From Arcicella rosea (GTDB lineage: Bacteria > Bacteroidota > Bacteroidia > Cytophagales > Spirosomataceae): 64,000 bases of DNA. Positions 36,283 to 44,488 of this stretch are shown one piece after another; the first letter of the stretch is position 1, and each line of letters begins with the position of its first letter. The stretch covers positions 62,001 through 126,000 of the forward strand of contig NZ_JBEUMS010000012.1 of NCBI RefSeq assembly GCF_040543805.1, written 5' to 3'. Both the position numbers and the translations under genes were made by a program. Below the pieces are notes generated by a model. It was not told the DNA's origin. It saw only the letters and a program-made list of their open reading frames with translations, and searched no databases.

Positions 36283-36675
36283 ATGAAACAAAGTATCTCT
36301 CAAATGACTTTAGTCGTGCGTGATTATGACGAAGCTATTGAGTTTTATACGCAAAAACTACAATTTGAACTCGTGGAAGATACGCCACTGACCGAAAGTA
36401 AAAGATGGGTTTTGGTACGACCACAAAATTCAAATGGTTTTTGTTTATTACTGGCAAAAGCTGTGAATGAAGAACAAAAGAAAAGTGTCGGAAATCAATC
36501 GGGTGGGAGAGTATTCTTGTTTTTGAAAACAGACGATTTCTGGAGAGATTTCCACCAAATGAAAAGCGTAGGAATTGAATTCGTCAGAGAACCTTCGGAA
36601 GAAGTTTATGGTACAGTAGCAGTATTTAAAGATTTATACGGAAATCTTTGGGATTTGATTGAAAATAGATTTTAA
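36283..36675 (+). CDS. VOC-family (glyoxalase/bleomycin resistance-like) protein
   Basis: The 130-residue protein is a vicinal oxygen chelate fold. Two beta-alpha-beta-beta-beta modules are visible: MTLVVRDYDEAIEFYTQKLQFEL at the N-terminus and FKDLYGNLWDLIE at the C-terminus, the latter with the usual metal-ligand Glu. Members include glyoxalase I, dioxygenases and resistance proteins. The substrate is unknown. It interrupts the usual lutB-lutC adjacency and is bracketed by two complete octamer-word repeats, suggesting a later insertion into the operon or a co-opted detoxification step for 2-oxo by-products. Confidence 0.85.
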   Translation: MKQSISQMTLVVRDYDEAIEFYTQKLQFELVEDTPLTESKRWVLVRPQNSNGFCLLLAKAVNEEQKKSVGNQSGGRVFLFLKTDDFWRDFHQMKSVGIEFVREPSEEVYGTVAVFKDLYGNLWDLIENRF

Positions 36676-36832
36676 GGATTAGAGACTTTATGACTTTAAG
36701 ATTTGAGGACTTTAGGAATTACCAGTGCCGTGATCTGTGTCTTCACAGACCACCAGCCGGCGAGATATCTTCAATTCCTACATCTTGTGTCTAAAAGTCC
36801 TCCAGTCCTAAAGTCCCCAATCCCAAAGTCTC
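36676..36832 (+). repeat. Octamer-word intercistronic inverted repeat, GACTTTAR type (VOC-lutC)
   Basis: The first arm starts directly after the VOC stop: GATTAGA, GACTTTAT, GACTTTAA, GATTTGAG, GACTTTAG, GAATT. The second arm has AATTCCT, TAAAAGTC, CTCCAGTC, CTAAAGTC, CCAAAGTC. The outermost pairing AGGAATT/AATTCCT (36714-36720 with 36773-36779) closes a loop that contains a visibly more GC-rich palindrome. The repeat ends about 14 bp before the lutC start. Confidence 0.9.
36730..36753. repeat. GC-rich palindrome inside the VOC-lutC repeat loop
   Basis: GTGATCTGTG pairs with CACAGACCAC around TCTT (10-bp stem, one mismatch that is G-U on the minus-strand transcript). It sits between GTGCC on the left and CAGCCGGC on the right, and its base composition contrasts with the AT-rich surroundings. 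It looks like a REP-type palindrome inserted into the loop of the larger repeat. Confidence 0.6.
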
Positions 36833-36846
36833 AAAAAAATAAAAAA

Positions 36847-37431
36847 ATGTCAAGCAGAGAAAAAATATTATCCCTTATCAAACAAAATCAACCTGAATAC
36901 AGAGAGCTAACTGTTCAGTATAAATTTGATACGGTTTATGAAAATAACTTCGAGAAATTTGCAGAAATTCTCAGTTTTGTAGGAGGGAAGGCTATTGCTG
37001 TAAATTCTTACGAAGAAATAAAAGCAGATATTCAAGCACATTATAAGGACGTTACTAAAATTGCATCAACTGTTGAAGCATTAGCAGATTTAGCTGATTT
37101 TAGTTTGAACGTAAGTGACCCACATGAGCTGGAAACCCTGAACTTAGCCATCATTGAAGGTGAATTTGGCGTGGCAGAAAACGGAGCAATTTGGGTTTCT
37201 GAAAAGCAATTACCACATAGAGTATTGCCAATGATTACTCAGTATTTAGTCATCATTATTAAAAATTCAGAAATCGTAACTAATATGCACCGAGCTTATG
37301 AAAGAGTAAAAGTTGACGAAACTGGTTTCGGTACTTTTATTTCTGGGCCATCAAAAACAGCAGATATTGAGCAAAGTTTAGTAATTGGCGCACACGGCGC
37401 ACGTGGATTAACTGTTTATGTAATTCAATAG
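36847..37431 (+). CDS. lutC: Lactate utilization protein LutC (LUD domain)
   Basis: The 194-residue cytoplasmic protein is the LutC/LldG subunit, with the LUD domain shown by FGVAENGAIWVSE near 115 and FGTFISGPSKTADIEQSLVIGAHGARGL at the C-terminus. The start at 36847 (MSSREKILSLIKQ) is preferred because an upstream in-frame ATG at 36703 would read through the intergenic repeat. It completes the lutABC set and ends at a strong terminator. Confidence 0.92.
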   Translation: MSSREKILSLIKQNQPEYRELTVQYKFDTVYENNFEKFAEILSFVGGKAIAVNSYEEIKADIQAHYKDVTKIASTVEALADLADFSLNVSDPHELETLNLAIIEGEFGVAENGAIWVSEKQLPHRVLPMITQYLVIIIKNSEIVTNMHRAYERVKVDETGFGTFISGPSKTADIEQSLVIGAHGARGLTVYVIQ

Positions 37432-37440
37432 TTTTCATTA

Positions 37441-37476
37441 AAAAAGGCAAGTGAAACTTACATCACTTGCCTTTTT
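37441..37476 (+). terminator. Intrinsic terminator after lutC
   Basis: AAAAAGGCAAGTGA (37441-37454) pairs with TCACTTGCCTTTTT (37463-37476), loop of 8. It is 9 bp after the lutC stop and can also serve the convergent gene that ends at 37503. Confidence 0.92.
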
Positions 37477-37502
37477 AATTGGCATCAAACGATTATGGAA
37501 AA

Positions 37503-38378
37503 TTACTTCATCATCGCCAGATTATAAATCTCATACCAATCTTCGTGGTTCAGTTTAATTTCTGTAGCACTTACAGCGTTACGGATTCTTTCTTCAGATA
37601 GTGAACCAATAATTGGCAAAGTACCTAATTGCAAAAGCCAAGCTACAGCAGTTTGTTCAACATTAGCATCATATTTTTGTCCGATTTCAGTCAATTTTGC
37701 TCTTATGATAGCAGATTTTGCATCTGTACCATCCAAAATTTTACCGCCAGCCAAAGGAGCCCAAGCCAAGGGTTTGCTAAAACGTTGCTTGATAAAATCT
37801 AATCTACCATCTTCAATCGCAGAAGTATTGATAAGATTGAGTTCAATATGGTTCGTTACGATGGGTTTACGCAAATACGATTCTAACAACTGATGTTGAA
37901 ATACTGTTAAATTACTAACACCTACATGTTTAATTTTCCCACTGTTTACCAATTCTCTTAATACTTGTGCTGTTTCTTCAGGATTACTTATCATGTCGAT
38001 TTGATTCAACAAGAAAATATCTAAATAATCTGTTTTAAGCCTTTTCAAGGAATTATTAACACTTTCTAACAAGTACTTTTCAGTATTATCATAATACACA
38101 TAACCTTTGTCAGATTTCCGAACGCCACATTTGCTAAAAAGTACAATTTCTTCTCTTTTGATGGCTTTTTGCTGAATGAGTTTCCCAAAATATTCTTCGA
38201 TGGTATAATTGCCATAAATATCTGCATGGTCAAAAGTATTGATACCTAATTCCAAACATAAATTAACAATCCTCTCCATATTAGCAACAGTCTCAGAACC
38301 GTTGTCTGCCCATCTCCAAAATCCATAGATTGCCTCAGAAACCTTTGGACCAGAATCACTCAAATAGACTTTATTCAT
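37503..38378 (-). CDS. Aldo/keto reductase (YdhF-like)
   Basis: The 291-residue protein is a TIM-barrel aldo/keto reductase of the YdhF type. The catalytic pieces are visible: FDHADIYGNY (Asp and Tyr, near residues 49-58), the lysine in FSKCGV (near 84), and the NADP-binding tail PIIGSLSEERIRNA. A conserved VGVSNLTVFQ segment sits in the middle. It reduces carbonyl groups of small or sugar-like substrates. It is on the same strand as the GH115 gene upstream, 152 bp apart, with no clear terminator between, so it may be part of that transcript. Confidence 0.9.
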   Translation of the reverse strand: MNKVYLSDSGPKVSEAIYGFWRWADNGSETVANMERIVNLCLELGINTFDHADIYGNYTIEEYFGKLIQQKAIKREEIVLFSKCGVRKSDKGYVYYDNTEKYLLESVNNSLKRLKTDYLDIFLLNQIDMISNPEETAQVLRELVNSGKIKHVGVSNLTVFQHQLLESYLRKPIVTNHIELNLINTSAIEDGRLDFIKQRFSKPLAWAPLAGGKILDGTDAKSAIIRAKLTEIGQKYDANVEQTAVAWLLQLGTLPIIGSLSEERIRNAVSATEIKLNHEDWYEIYNLAMMK

Positions 38379-38530
38379 AAAAGTTAATTGGTTTTAATAT
38401 AATCGAATATAAGATTGCTCAAAGATTGGAAAATTATATAAGACTGAAAACAAAAAGGCAGATAAATTGTGTTTCAGGTTAATTTTTGATGTTGACTAGC
38501 CTTCAGAAACCGCCAAGTTGATTAAGTTCT

Positions 38531-40969
38531 TTAATGAAAACTCAATACAAAATGGTCAAGAACAACTGCCGGGTCAATCATAAAAACCTTGAAAGTATGC
38601 TTTCCTGCATTGAGTTTATTCATTTTAAGAATTCTCTTTGCTGTATTTGAAAGTACATTTTGCTTCCATTCTTCACTTCTGTCATAAGTCTGAAAATTAA
38701 GAATTTGTACTTTTTGTTCGTCTATTTGGATACCAATTCTTTGTCCAAGCCCCATTTGAACAGGATGCAATGGCAAAGCCACAATACTTAAATCTGCAAG
38801 AGCATTTTCAGTTACATTAAACTGATACGTTAAAGTAGGAAGTTCGTCAGTTTTAGTACTATCAAGAGATTTCCCTAAACGAAATGGTTCGCTTACAACA
38901 GATGAACCAGAGAAACTTGGTTCTGCAATTTTTTTCCAAAAAGTATTTACACCTTGTTTTACCGAAACATAATCTCCCGCAGCGATTTTAATATTTTTTG
39001 GACTTTCCGCAACATTCTTTTGTTCAACTTTTAGTAATTTTTCAGGATGGTTAAACACGGGTAAACCTCTAGGAGCGGCATTCATCATGTATTTCCATTT
39101 TCCGCCTGATAATTGATTATTATAGTAGCTCGTTAAATCTTGAATACTTTGATAGTTTTGAATAGCAGCTTGAAAATTCACATCATTATTATCTCTTTCT
39201 GCAATTGGCTTTTCATAAAATTTATCCAAGTAAAGAAACTTCTGATTCATTTTACTGGAAGCCAAAATAGGATATTCCACCAATTGAAAATAAGCATCAG
39301 CAAGTGTTTTATCAGTTGGACGATTTTTCAAAACCTCCTTTTCAAGTTGTTGATAATGCTGCAAACGTTCATTTACTTCAGTAGGAGTAAAAGTAGTGGG
39401 ATGTGTAGCACGAGTAGGTTCTGTTTGGCTCCAACCCATAAATTCAGGTTTACGAATAAAAGCTAACTGATAATATTGCCAGAGTAAATCTGCCGATTGA
39501 GGACTTTTTAAAAGAGCATTTGTCCACTTACTTAAATGTGTTTTAACACTTTTTCCTTCTTGAAAAGGCTTCATATCATAAGCCATGTCCAGAAACAATT
39601 GCATAGAATACTCGTTAGGTTTAATATCACCGATGTTCAAAACCCAAATATTTTTCGCATCCATTTCATAAGCTTTACTCATTTCAAAATGAATTAGCGC
39701 TGGATGTGTTGTTCCCAACCAAAGATAATCGTGTGGTCGTCCCCAATAAGAAGCATGATAATAAACCCCAGCACCACCTTTACGTTTTCTTTCAGTTTCA
39801 TTACTTAAACCTTTGATATAACCATAATTATCGTCAGACCAAACTAACGTAATATCATCAGGTATTTTCATGCCATTTTCATACAAATTCAAAACTTCTT
39901 TGTAGAGCGTCATGGCTTGAGGAATCTCATTTAAAGGCTTTTTAACATACTTTTTCAATAAATCTCTTTGAATTTGAATGATTTCCTCCGTCGTTTCTAC
40001 AGCTTTATCAATCGTTTTTGCACCTTCCATTCCGCTATCGTGCTTGCCACGCATTCCAATCGAATAGTAGTTTTCATAATCCTTTATTTCATTGATTCTA
40101 GTTTCCCAGTAATTGATGATTTTATCCTTGTTCGTGAAAAAATTATAATCTCCCATCGTCTTATCATCCCATTCGTCCACATTATTTCTCATCATAGGTT
40201 CTGCATGAGACGTTCCCACGATGATTCCATACTTTTGAGCAACAATTTTATTTTCAGGAAAATGATAGAAAGCCTTTGTTGATGGGTGCATGGCTGGCCA
40301 AATAAGGTTGGCTTTCAAGCGAAGCAATAATTCAAAAATTTTTGCATAAGTGGCAGGTCCAATATCTTTTGTTTGTGGTTCAAAAGTTTTAGCAGCCCAA
40401 GGTTGTAAGCCCCAATCTTCATCATTCAAGAAAATACCACGATACTTTACAGAAGGTTCAACGCTGACAGTATCCGAAACGGATATTTTTTTACTTGTAG
40501 ATTTTACGATAGGAACATCCGCCCAAAAATACCAAGGATTTACTCCTATTTTTTTTGAGAGTTCCAATACTCCATAAGCCAATCCACGAGCATCACTTCC
40601 AGTGATAATCAACGTTTGCTTTTGACTTTTTAGCTGATTGATATAACTAAATACTTCCCATTTACCTGTGATTTTTTTATCATTTGCTGAAATTACTTTT
40701 TTCAAATCAGCAGCAATAGGTTCGCCAGCGATGCGTAAAATAACATTTAGAGAAGCTTTTGATACATTTTTTTGATTAAAATTCACTTTTGAATCAAATA
40801 CTTGTTCAATATCTTTTTTAAATAATTGAGCAGTCGTAGTCACCAAAGGAATTTGAGTATTATAAACAATATTTACCTCACGAGAGAAATCTAACGTAGT
40901 ATTATTTTTTTGTGAGAAAGCGGTAAAAATGGAAAAAAGAGCAAAGAAAATAGACGGAATCAATTTCAT
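38531..40969 (-). CDS. GH115 alpha-1,2-glucuronidase, secreted
   Basis: The 812-residue protein has a signal peptide (MKLIPSIFFALFSIFTAFSQ) and matches GH115, which removes 4-O-methyl-glucuronic acid from xylan. Family landmarks are PSVKYRGIFLNDEDWGLQPW near 172, LKANLIWPAMHP near 215, GTSHAEPMMRNN near 255, GMRGKHDSGMEGA near 310 and VWSDDNYGYI near 375. The C-terminal beta-rich part binds carbohydrate. There is no SusC/D pair or other xylanase nearby, so this is a stand-alone glycan enzyme rather than a full utilization locus. Confidence 0.9.
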   Translation of the reverse strand: MKLIPSIFFALFSIFTAFSQKNNTTLDFSREVNIVYNTQIPLVTTTAQLFKKDIEQVFDSKVNFNQKNVSKASLNVILRIAGEPIAADLKKVISANDKKITGKWEVFSYINQLKSQKQTLIITGSDARGLAYGVLELSKKIGVNPWYFWADVPIVKSTSKKISVSDTVSVEPSVKYRGIFLNDEDWGLQPWAAKTFEPQTKDIGPATYAKIFELLLRLKANLIWPAMHPSTKAFYHFPENKIVAQKYGIIVGTSHAEPMMRNNVDEWDDKTMGDYNFFTNKDKIINYWETRINEIKDYENYYSIGMRGKHDSGMEGAKTIDKAVETTEEIIQIQRDLLKKYVKKPLNEIPQAMTLYKEVLNLYENGMKIPDDITLVWSDDNYGYIKGLSNETERKRKGGAGVYYHASYWGRPHDYLWLGTTHPALIHFEMSKAYEMDAKNIWVLNIGDIKPNEYSMQLFLDMAYDMKPFQEGKSVKTHLSKWTNALLKSPQSADLLWQYYQLAFIRKPEFMGWSQTEPTRATHPTTFTPTEVNERLQHYQQLEKEVLKNRPTDKTLADAYFQLVEYPILASSKMNQKFLYLDKFYEKPIAERDNNDVNFQAAIQNYQSIQDLTSYYNNQLSGGKWKYMMNAAPRGLPVFNHPEKLLKVEQKNVAESPKNIKIAAGDYVSVKQGVNTFWKKIAEPSFSGSSVVSEPFRLGKSLDSTKTDELPTLTYQFNVTENALADLSIVALPLHPVQMGLGQRIGIQIDEQKVQILNFQTYDRSEEWKQNVLSNTAKRILKMNKLNAGKHTFKVFMIDPAVVLDHFVLSFH

Positions 40970-41156
40970 ATTTCAAACATTTGAAGGTTTTGTGTTAATC
41001 TATAAAGCTAAGGTCTTGAATATTCTACTGAATGAATCTATATAGTCTTTTTGCCTCATTTTGGATACAACTTCAAGGGATTTGGCTACATTTTTAAATG
41101 AGCGTTTGTAGAACTTTGTCATGTTAAAAATAAACACTCATCTTAAAAATTAAATC

Positions 41157-42164
41157 ATGAACAGTTTAAATAAAATTGCATTAGGAAACCAAGGATTAGT
41201 AGTACCCCAAATTGGCTTAGGCTGTATGGGAATGACCCAAATAGCAGGAGCAGATATTTATGGAAAAGCCGATGAGGCTGAATCAATTGCTACTATTCAT
41301 CGTTCATTAGAATTAGGAGGAAACTTCCTAGATACGGCCGATTTATATGGCCCATTGCAAAACGAAAGGCTGATTGCAAAAGCTATTAAAGGTAATAGAG
41401 ATAAATACATTATTGCCACAAAATTTGGCTATGAAATTGATGATAATGAGCAACTTACTTGGCAAATTAATGGAAAACCTGAATACATAAAAAAAGCTAT
41501 TGAACGTTCTCTGAAAAATCTTGGTACAGATTATATAGACTTGTATTATCTTCATAGACTAGATGCTAATACACCTATCGAAGATACCGTTGGTGCAATG
41601 GCTGATTTGGTAAAGGAAGGAAAGATAGGTTATATCGGACTTTCGGAAGTATCTTCAGAAACCATCAAGAAAGCACATCTTGTACATCCATTAACAGCGA
41701 TACAATCAGAGTATTCTTTATTTGAAAGAACTGTTGAGGAGACAGGCATTTTAAAGACACTAGAGGAATTAAATATTGGCTTTGTAGCCTATTCTCCTTT
41801 AGGAAGAGGATTTCTTTCTGGCGATATTAAAAGTCAAGATGATTTTCCAGCTGATGATTTTAGAAGAACTATCCCTCGTTTTCAAAATGAGTACTTCTAT
41901 AAAAATCTAGAATTGGTTAGTGAAATCAAGAAACTTGCTGATGAAAAAGGTATCACACCATCACAATTAGCGATTACTTGGGTCTTGTCTAAAGGATATT
42001 TACCAATTCCCGGAACGAAACGAGTGAAATATGTAGAGCAAAACATTGACACTGTCAATATTCATTTAAGCACAGATGAATTAAACAGACTAGAGAGTAT
42101 CGTTCCATTAGGAACATCTACAGGCGACCGTTATGATGCTTGGGGGATGTCGATGGTTGGATAA
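41157..42164 (+). CDS. Aldo/keto reductase (YajO/AKR13-like)
   Basis: The 335-residue cytoplasmic NADP-dependent oxidoreductase has the AKR barrel. Catalytic residues are Asp in NFLDTADLYG (near 58), Tyr in the same motif, Lys in IATKFGYE (near 88) and His in YYLHRLD (near 128). The cofactor tail is PIPGTKRVKYVEQNI. It resembles the group that reduces pyridoxal or small aldehydes; the substrate is not certain. It is followed by a terminator and then an AraC gene in the same direction, which may regulate it. Confidence 0.9.
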   Translation: MNSLNKIALGNQGLVVPQIGLGCMGMTQIAGADIYGKADEAESIATIHRSLELGGNFLDTADLYGPLQNERLIAKAIKGNRDKYIIATKFGYEIDDNEQLTWQINGKPEYIKKAIERSLKNLGTDYIDLYYLHRLDANTPIEDTVGAMADLVKEGKIGYIGLSEVSSETIKKAHLVHPLTAIQSEYSLFERTVEETGILKTLEELNIGFVAYSPLGRGFLSGDIKSQDDFPADDFRRTIPRFQNEYFYKNLELVSEIKKLADEKGITPSQLAITWVLSKGYLPIPGTKRVKYVEQNIDTVNIHLSTDELNRLESIVPLGTSTGDRYDAWGMSMVG

Positions 42165-42180
42165 TAATTATAGAATTCAA

Positions 42181-42214
42181 GGGAAGCCTAATCTTTGAAA
42201 GGCTTTCCTTTTTT
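42181..42214 (+). terminator. Intrinsic terminator after the aldo/keto reductase
   Basis: GGGAAGCCT (42181-42189) pairs with AGGCTTTCC (42200-42208, one G-U), followed by six T residues. Confidence 0.85.
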
Positions 42215-42238
42215 ATCTTTTTTGAAGTATTTACGGAA

Positions 42239-43159
42239 ATGAAAAAAGAAGCAAATCAGCCATATATCATCAATTCAATTTCTGAATTGCACCGCTTATT
42301 AGGTTTACCTAAGCCCGAACATCCATTAGTGAGTGTAATTAGTATGAACAGTATTAATTGCCGTTTTGATGATAATATGAAGAGTATTATCTATAACTTT
42401 TACTCTATTTGTATCAAAAAGGATTTTACAGGTAAACTAAAGTATGGACAAAACTATTATGATTTTGACGAAGGGCTAATGACGTTTTTCTCTCCAGGAC
42501 AAGTAATTTCAACAGTTGTAACTGAGGATATTGCTTTAAAAGGTTGGTGGTTGGTTGTCCATCCTGATTTTATCCGTAATTATTCCTTACAAAAGACGAT
42601 TAAAGAGTATGGATTTTTTTCTTATGCTGTCAACGAGGCACTTCATCTCTCTGAAAAAGAGGAGGCTATGCTAGATACTATCATTAAAAATATCGAACAG
42701 GAATACGGGTCAGTGATTGATAAGTTTAGTCAGGATGTTATTGTTTCTCATATTGAACTATTACTGAATTACTGTAATCGATATTATAACAGACAGTTCA
42801 TTACTCGTAAAACAGCCAATGACGAACTTCTAATAAAACTAGATGAGTTGCTAGTAAGTTATTTTGATACGGGTAAAAATCAACAATTAGGCTTACCAAC
42901 GGTTCAATACCTTTCAGCTCAATTAAATGTTTCTCCCAACTATTTAAGTGATATGCTTAGGAGTTTAACAGGACAAAGTACACAACATCATATCCATACA
43001 AAACTGATTGAAAAGGCGAAAGAGATATTGACAACAACCTCATTATCTGTTAGCGAAATAGCATATCAATTAGGCTTTGAACATCCACAATCATTTAGTA
43101 AATTATTCAAGAACAAAACCAACGTTTCTCCGCTTGAATTTAGGCATTCTTTTAATTAA
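42239..43159 (+). CDS. AraC-family transcriptional regulator
   Basis: The 306-residue regulator has an N-terminal ligand-binding part with a short cupin-like region and a C-terminal AraC HTH pair (YLSAQLNVSPNYLSDMLRSLTG, then LSVSEIAYQLGFEHPQSFSKLFKNKTNVSP). The start at 42239 (MKKEANQPYIIN) lies after the preceding terminator; a longer in-frame start at 42140 would overlap the upstream gene and is rejected. It follows an aldo/keto reductase gene, as similar regulator-reductase pairs do. The stop codon overlaps the stop of the convergent AraC gene in a shared TTAA. Confidence 0.88.
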   Translation: MKKEANQPYIINSISELHRLLGLPKPEHPLVSVISMNSINCRFDDNMKSIIYNFYSICIKKDFTGKLKYGQNYYDFDEGLMTFFSPGQVISTVVTEDIALKGWWLVVHPDFIRNYSLQKTIKEYGFFSYAVNEALHLSEKEEAMLDTIIKNIEQEYGSVIDKFSQDVIVSHIELLLNYCNRYYNRQFITRKTANDELLIKLDELLVSYFDTGKNQQLGLPTVQYLSAQLNVSPNYLSDMLRSLTGQSTQHHIHTKLIEKAKEILTTTSLSVSEIAYQLGFEHPQSFSKLFKNKTNVSPLEFRHSFN

Positions 43160-43995
43160 AGGTTTGATTGACTAACTTTCCGATATTCTGTCGGACTTTT
43201 ACTTTTATATTTTTTGAAAATCCTGTTCAAATGGCTTTCGTCAGTAAAGCCAAATTCATAAGCTATTTCATTAATTCGCATATCGGTAAAGCGAAGTCGA
43301 GTTTCAATTAATTTGATTTTATAATCAGTAATGTATTGTTGAAGATTAATACCAACGTGTTTTTTGAAATATTCGCTGATATAAGTAAGCGAAAGATTAA
43401 AGTGTTCTGCCATTTTTTCTGCTCTTAATTCATCGGGAGAATAAATATGTTGATGAATATAATTTACTAAAGCTATTGTACCTTCCGAACTTGTATTTTT
43501 CAATATTACTTTATCCATTAAAGTAATATTTCTTGCTGCTATTGTTATAATGGTGTTAATAAGTTGAGCTACCACTTCGTTTTGTTGAGGAAATTGGTTT
43601 GTACGTTCATTCATTAAGGCTTCTACCAACGCACGAATCAGAGGCTTGTCTATTACATTTTTCAGAATACAACCGGGTAAATGATTATGGTTATGAAAAA
43701 TGTATTCTACTTTATGAATCCACTCTTTACTCTGGCTTTTCAGATAGCCATCATTAAAACGAATAAAGAAAAACTTCGTTGGGCTATGTACTTCAAAGCC
43801 ATGTTTATCTTCAGGAAAAATTAGGAATAGTTTATTGTTGCTGTAAGGCAATTTGTGGTTATTAATCATTTGTATGCCTTCGCCTTCTAAGATAAATACC
43901 ATTTCAAAAAAGCTATTCTTGTGTTCTTTAGCCACATATTCTTGTGTTTCCAAGAAATCAATTTCAAAAGGATGATATAAATGCTTTCTTTCCAT
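43156..43995 (-). CDS. AraC-family transcriptional regulator
   Basis: The 279-residue protein has a cupin-like N-terminus (FFEMVFILEGEGIQMINNHKL, LFLIFPEDKHGFEV) and a C-terminal HTH (EKMAEHFNLSLTYISEYFKKHVGINLQ, then MRINEIAYEFGFTDESHLNRIFKKYKSKSP). The start at 43995 (MERKHLYHPF) is preferred; the longer reading frame up to 44211 would run through the divergent gene on the other strand. It is divergent from doxX and the deacetylase gene across an 88-bp gap, which probably holds its operator. Confidence 0.88.
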   Translation of the reverse strand: MERKHLYHPFEIDFLETQEYVAKEHKNSFFEMVFILEGEGIQMINNHKLPYSNNKLFLIFPEDKHGFEVHSPTKFFFIRFNDGYLKSQSKEWIHKVEYIFHNHNHLPGCILKNVIDKPLIRALVEALMNERTNQFPQQNEVVAQLINTIITIAARNITLMDKVILKNTSSEGTIALVNYIHQHIYSPDELRAEKMAEHFNLSLTYISEYFKKHVGINLQQYITDYKIKLIETRLRFTDMRINEIAYEFGFTDESHLNRIFKKYKSKSPTEYRKVSQSNL

Positions 43996-44083
43996 GCCTG
44001 TAAATGTACAAACAAAACCAATGATTGTACTGCTTGAAATTTGAGAAGTTTGAGAGTTTTGTATCATTAAAACAACATAAAAA

Positions 44084-44482
44084 ATGAACACAATAACTTT
44101 TCTTTTATTGAGGCTTGCCATCGGAGCAAGTATGTTTGGACATGGACTGGTGCGTTTACCAAAATTAGCGGGCTTTAGTGGATGGATGGTAAAAAGCTTT
44201 GAAAATGCCATGCTTCCAAAATCTATGATAGTACCTTTTAGCTATGCTTTGCCTGTCGCCGAGTTTGTGATTGGTACTTTATTGCTTTTGGGCTTATTTA
44301 CCAAAACTGCTCTGATAGCGGGAGGTGTAGTAATGACTATGCTTATTTTAGGTACTTGTTTAATAGAGAATTGGGAAGCCGTTCCAAGTCAGTTAATTCA
44401 TGTGGCATTCTTTGCGGTTCTATTACAGTTTGTAATGAATAATAATGAGTATGCTTTAGACACCATTCTTTTTAAAAAATAA
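44084..44482 (+). CDS. DoxX family membrane protein
   Basis: The 132-residue protein has four predicted transmembrane segments, with the DoxX-like signatures RLAIGASMFGHGLVRLPKLAGF at the N-terminus and PVAEFVIGTLLLLGLFTKTAL in the middle. DoxX proteins are inner-membrane subunits of quinol or thiosulfate oxidoreductases or of related redox systems. It is 6 bp upstream of the deacetylase gene and probably co-transcribed with it under the divergent AraC regulator. Confidence 0.85.
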   Translation: MNTITFLLLRLAIGASMFGHGLVRLPKLAGFSGWMVKSFENAMLPKSMIVPFSYALPVAEFVIGTLLLLGLFTKTALIAGGVVMTMLILGTCLIENWEAVPSQLIHVAFFAVLLQFVMNNNEYALDTILFKK

Positions 44483-44488
44483 TTAACA

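Noticed and set aside
36703..36846. N-terminal extension of lutC by 48 residues
   Set aside because: The extension reads through the intergenic repeat and is not family-like; homologues start at the ATG at 36847.
42140..42238. Longer start of the first AraC gene
   Set aside because: It overlaps the upstream reductase gene and reads through its terminator hairpin.
43996..44211. 72-residue N-terminal extension of the second AraC gene
   Set aside because: It would run antisense through doxX; the family-like start MERKHLYHPF is at 43995.
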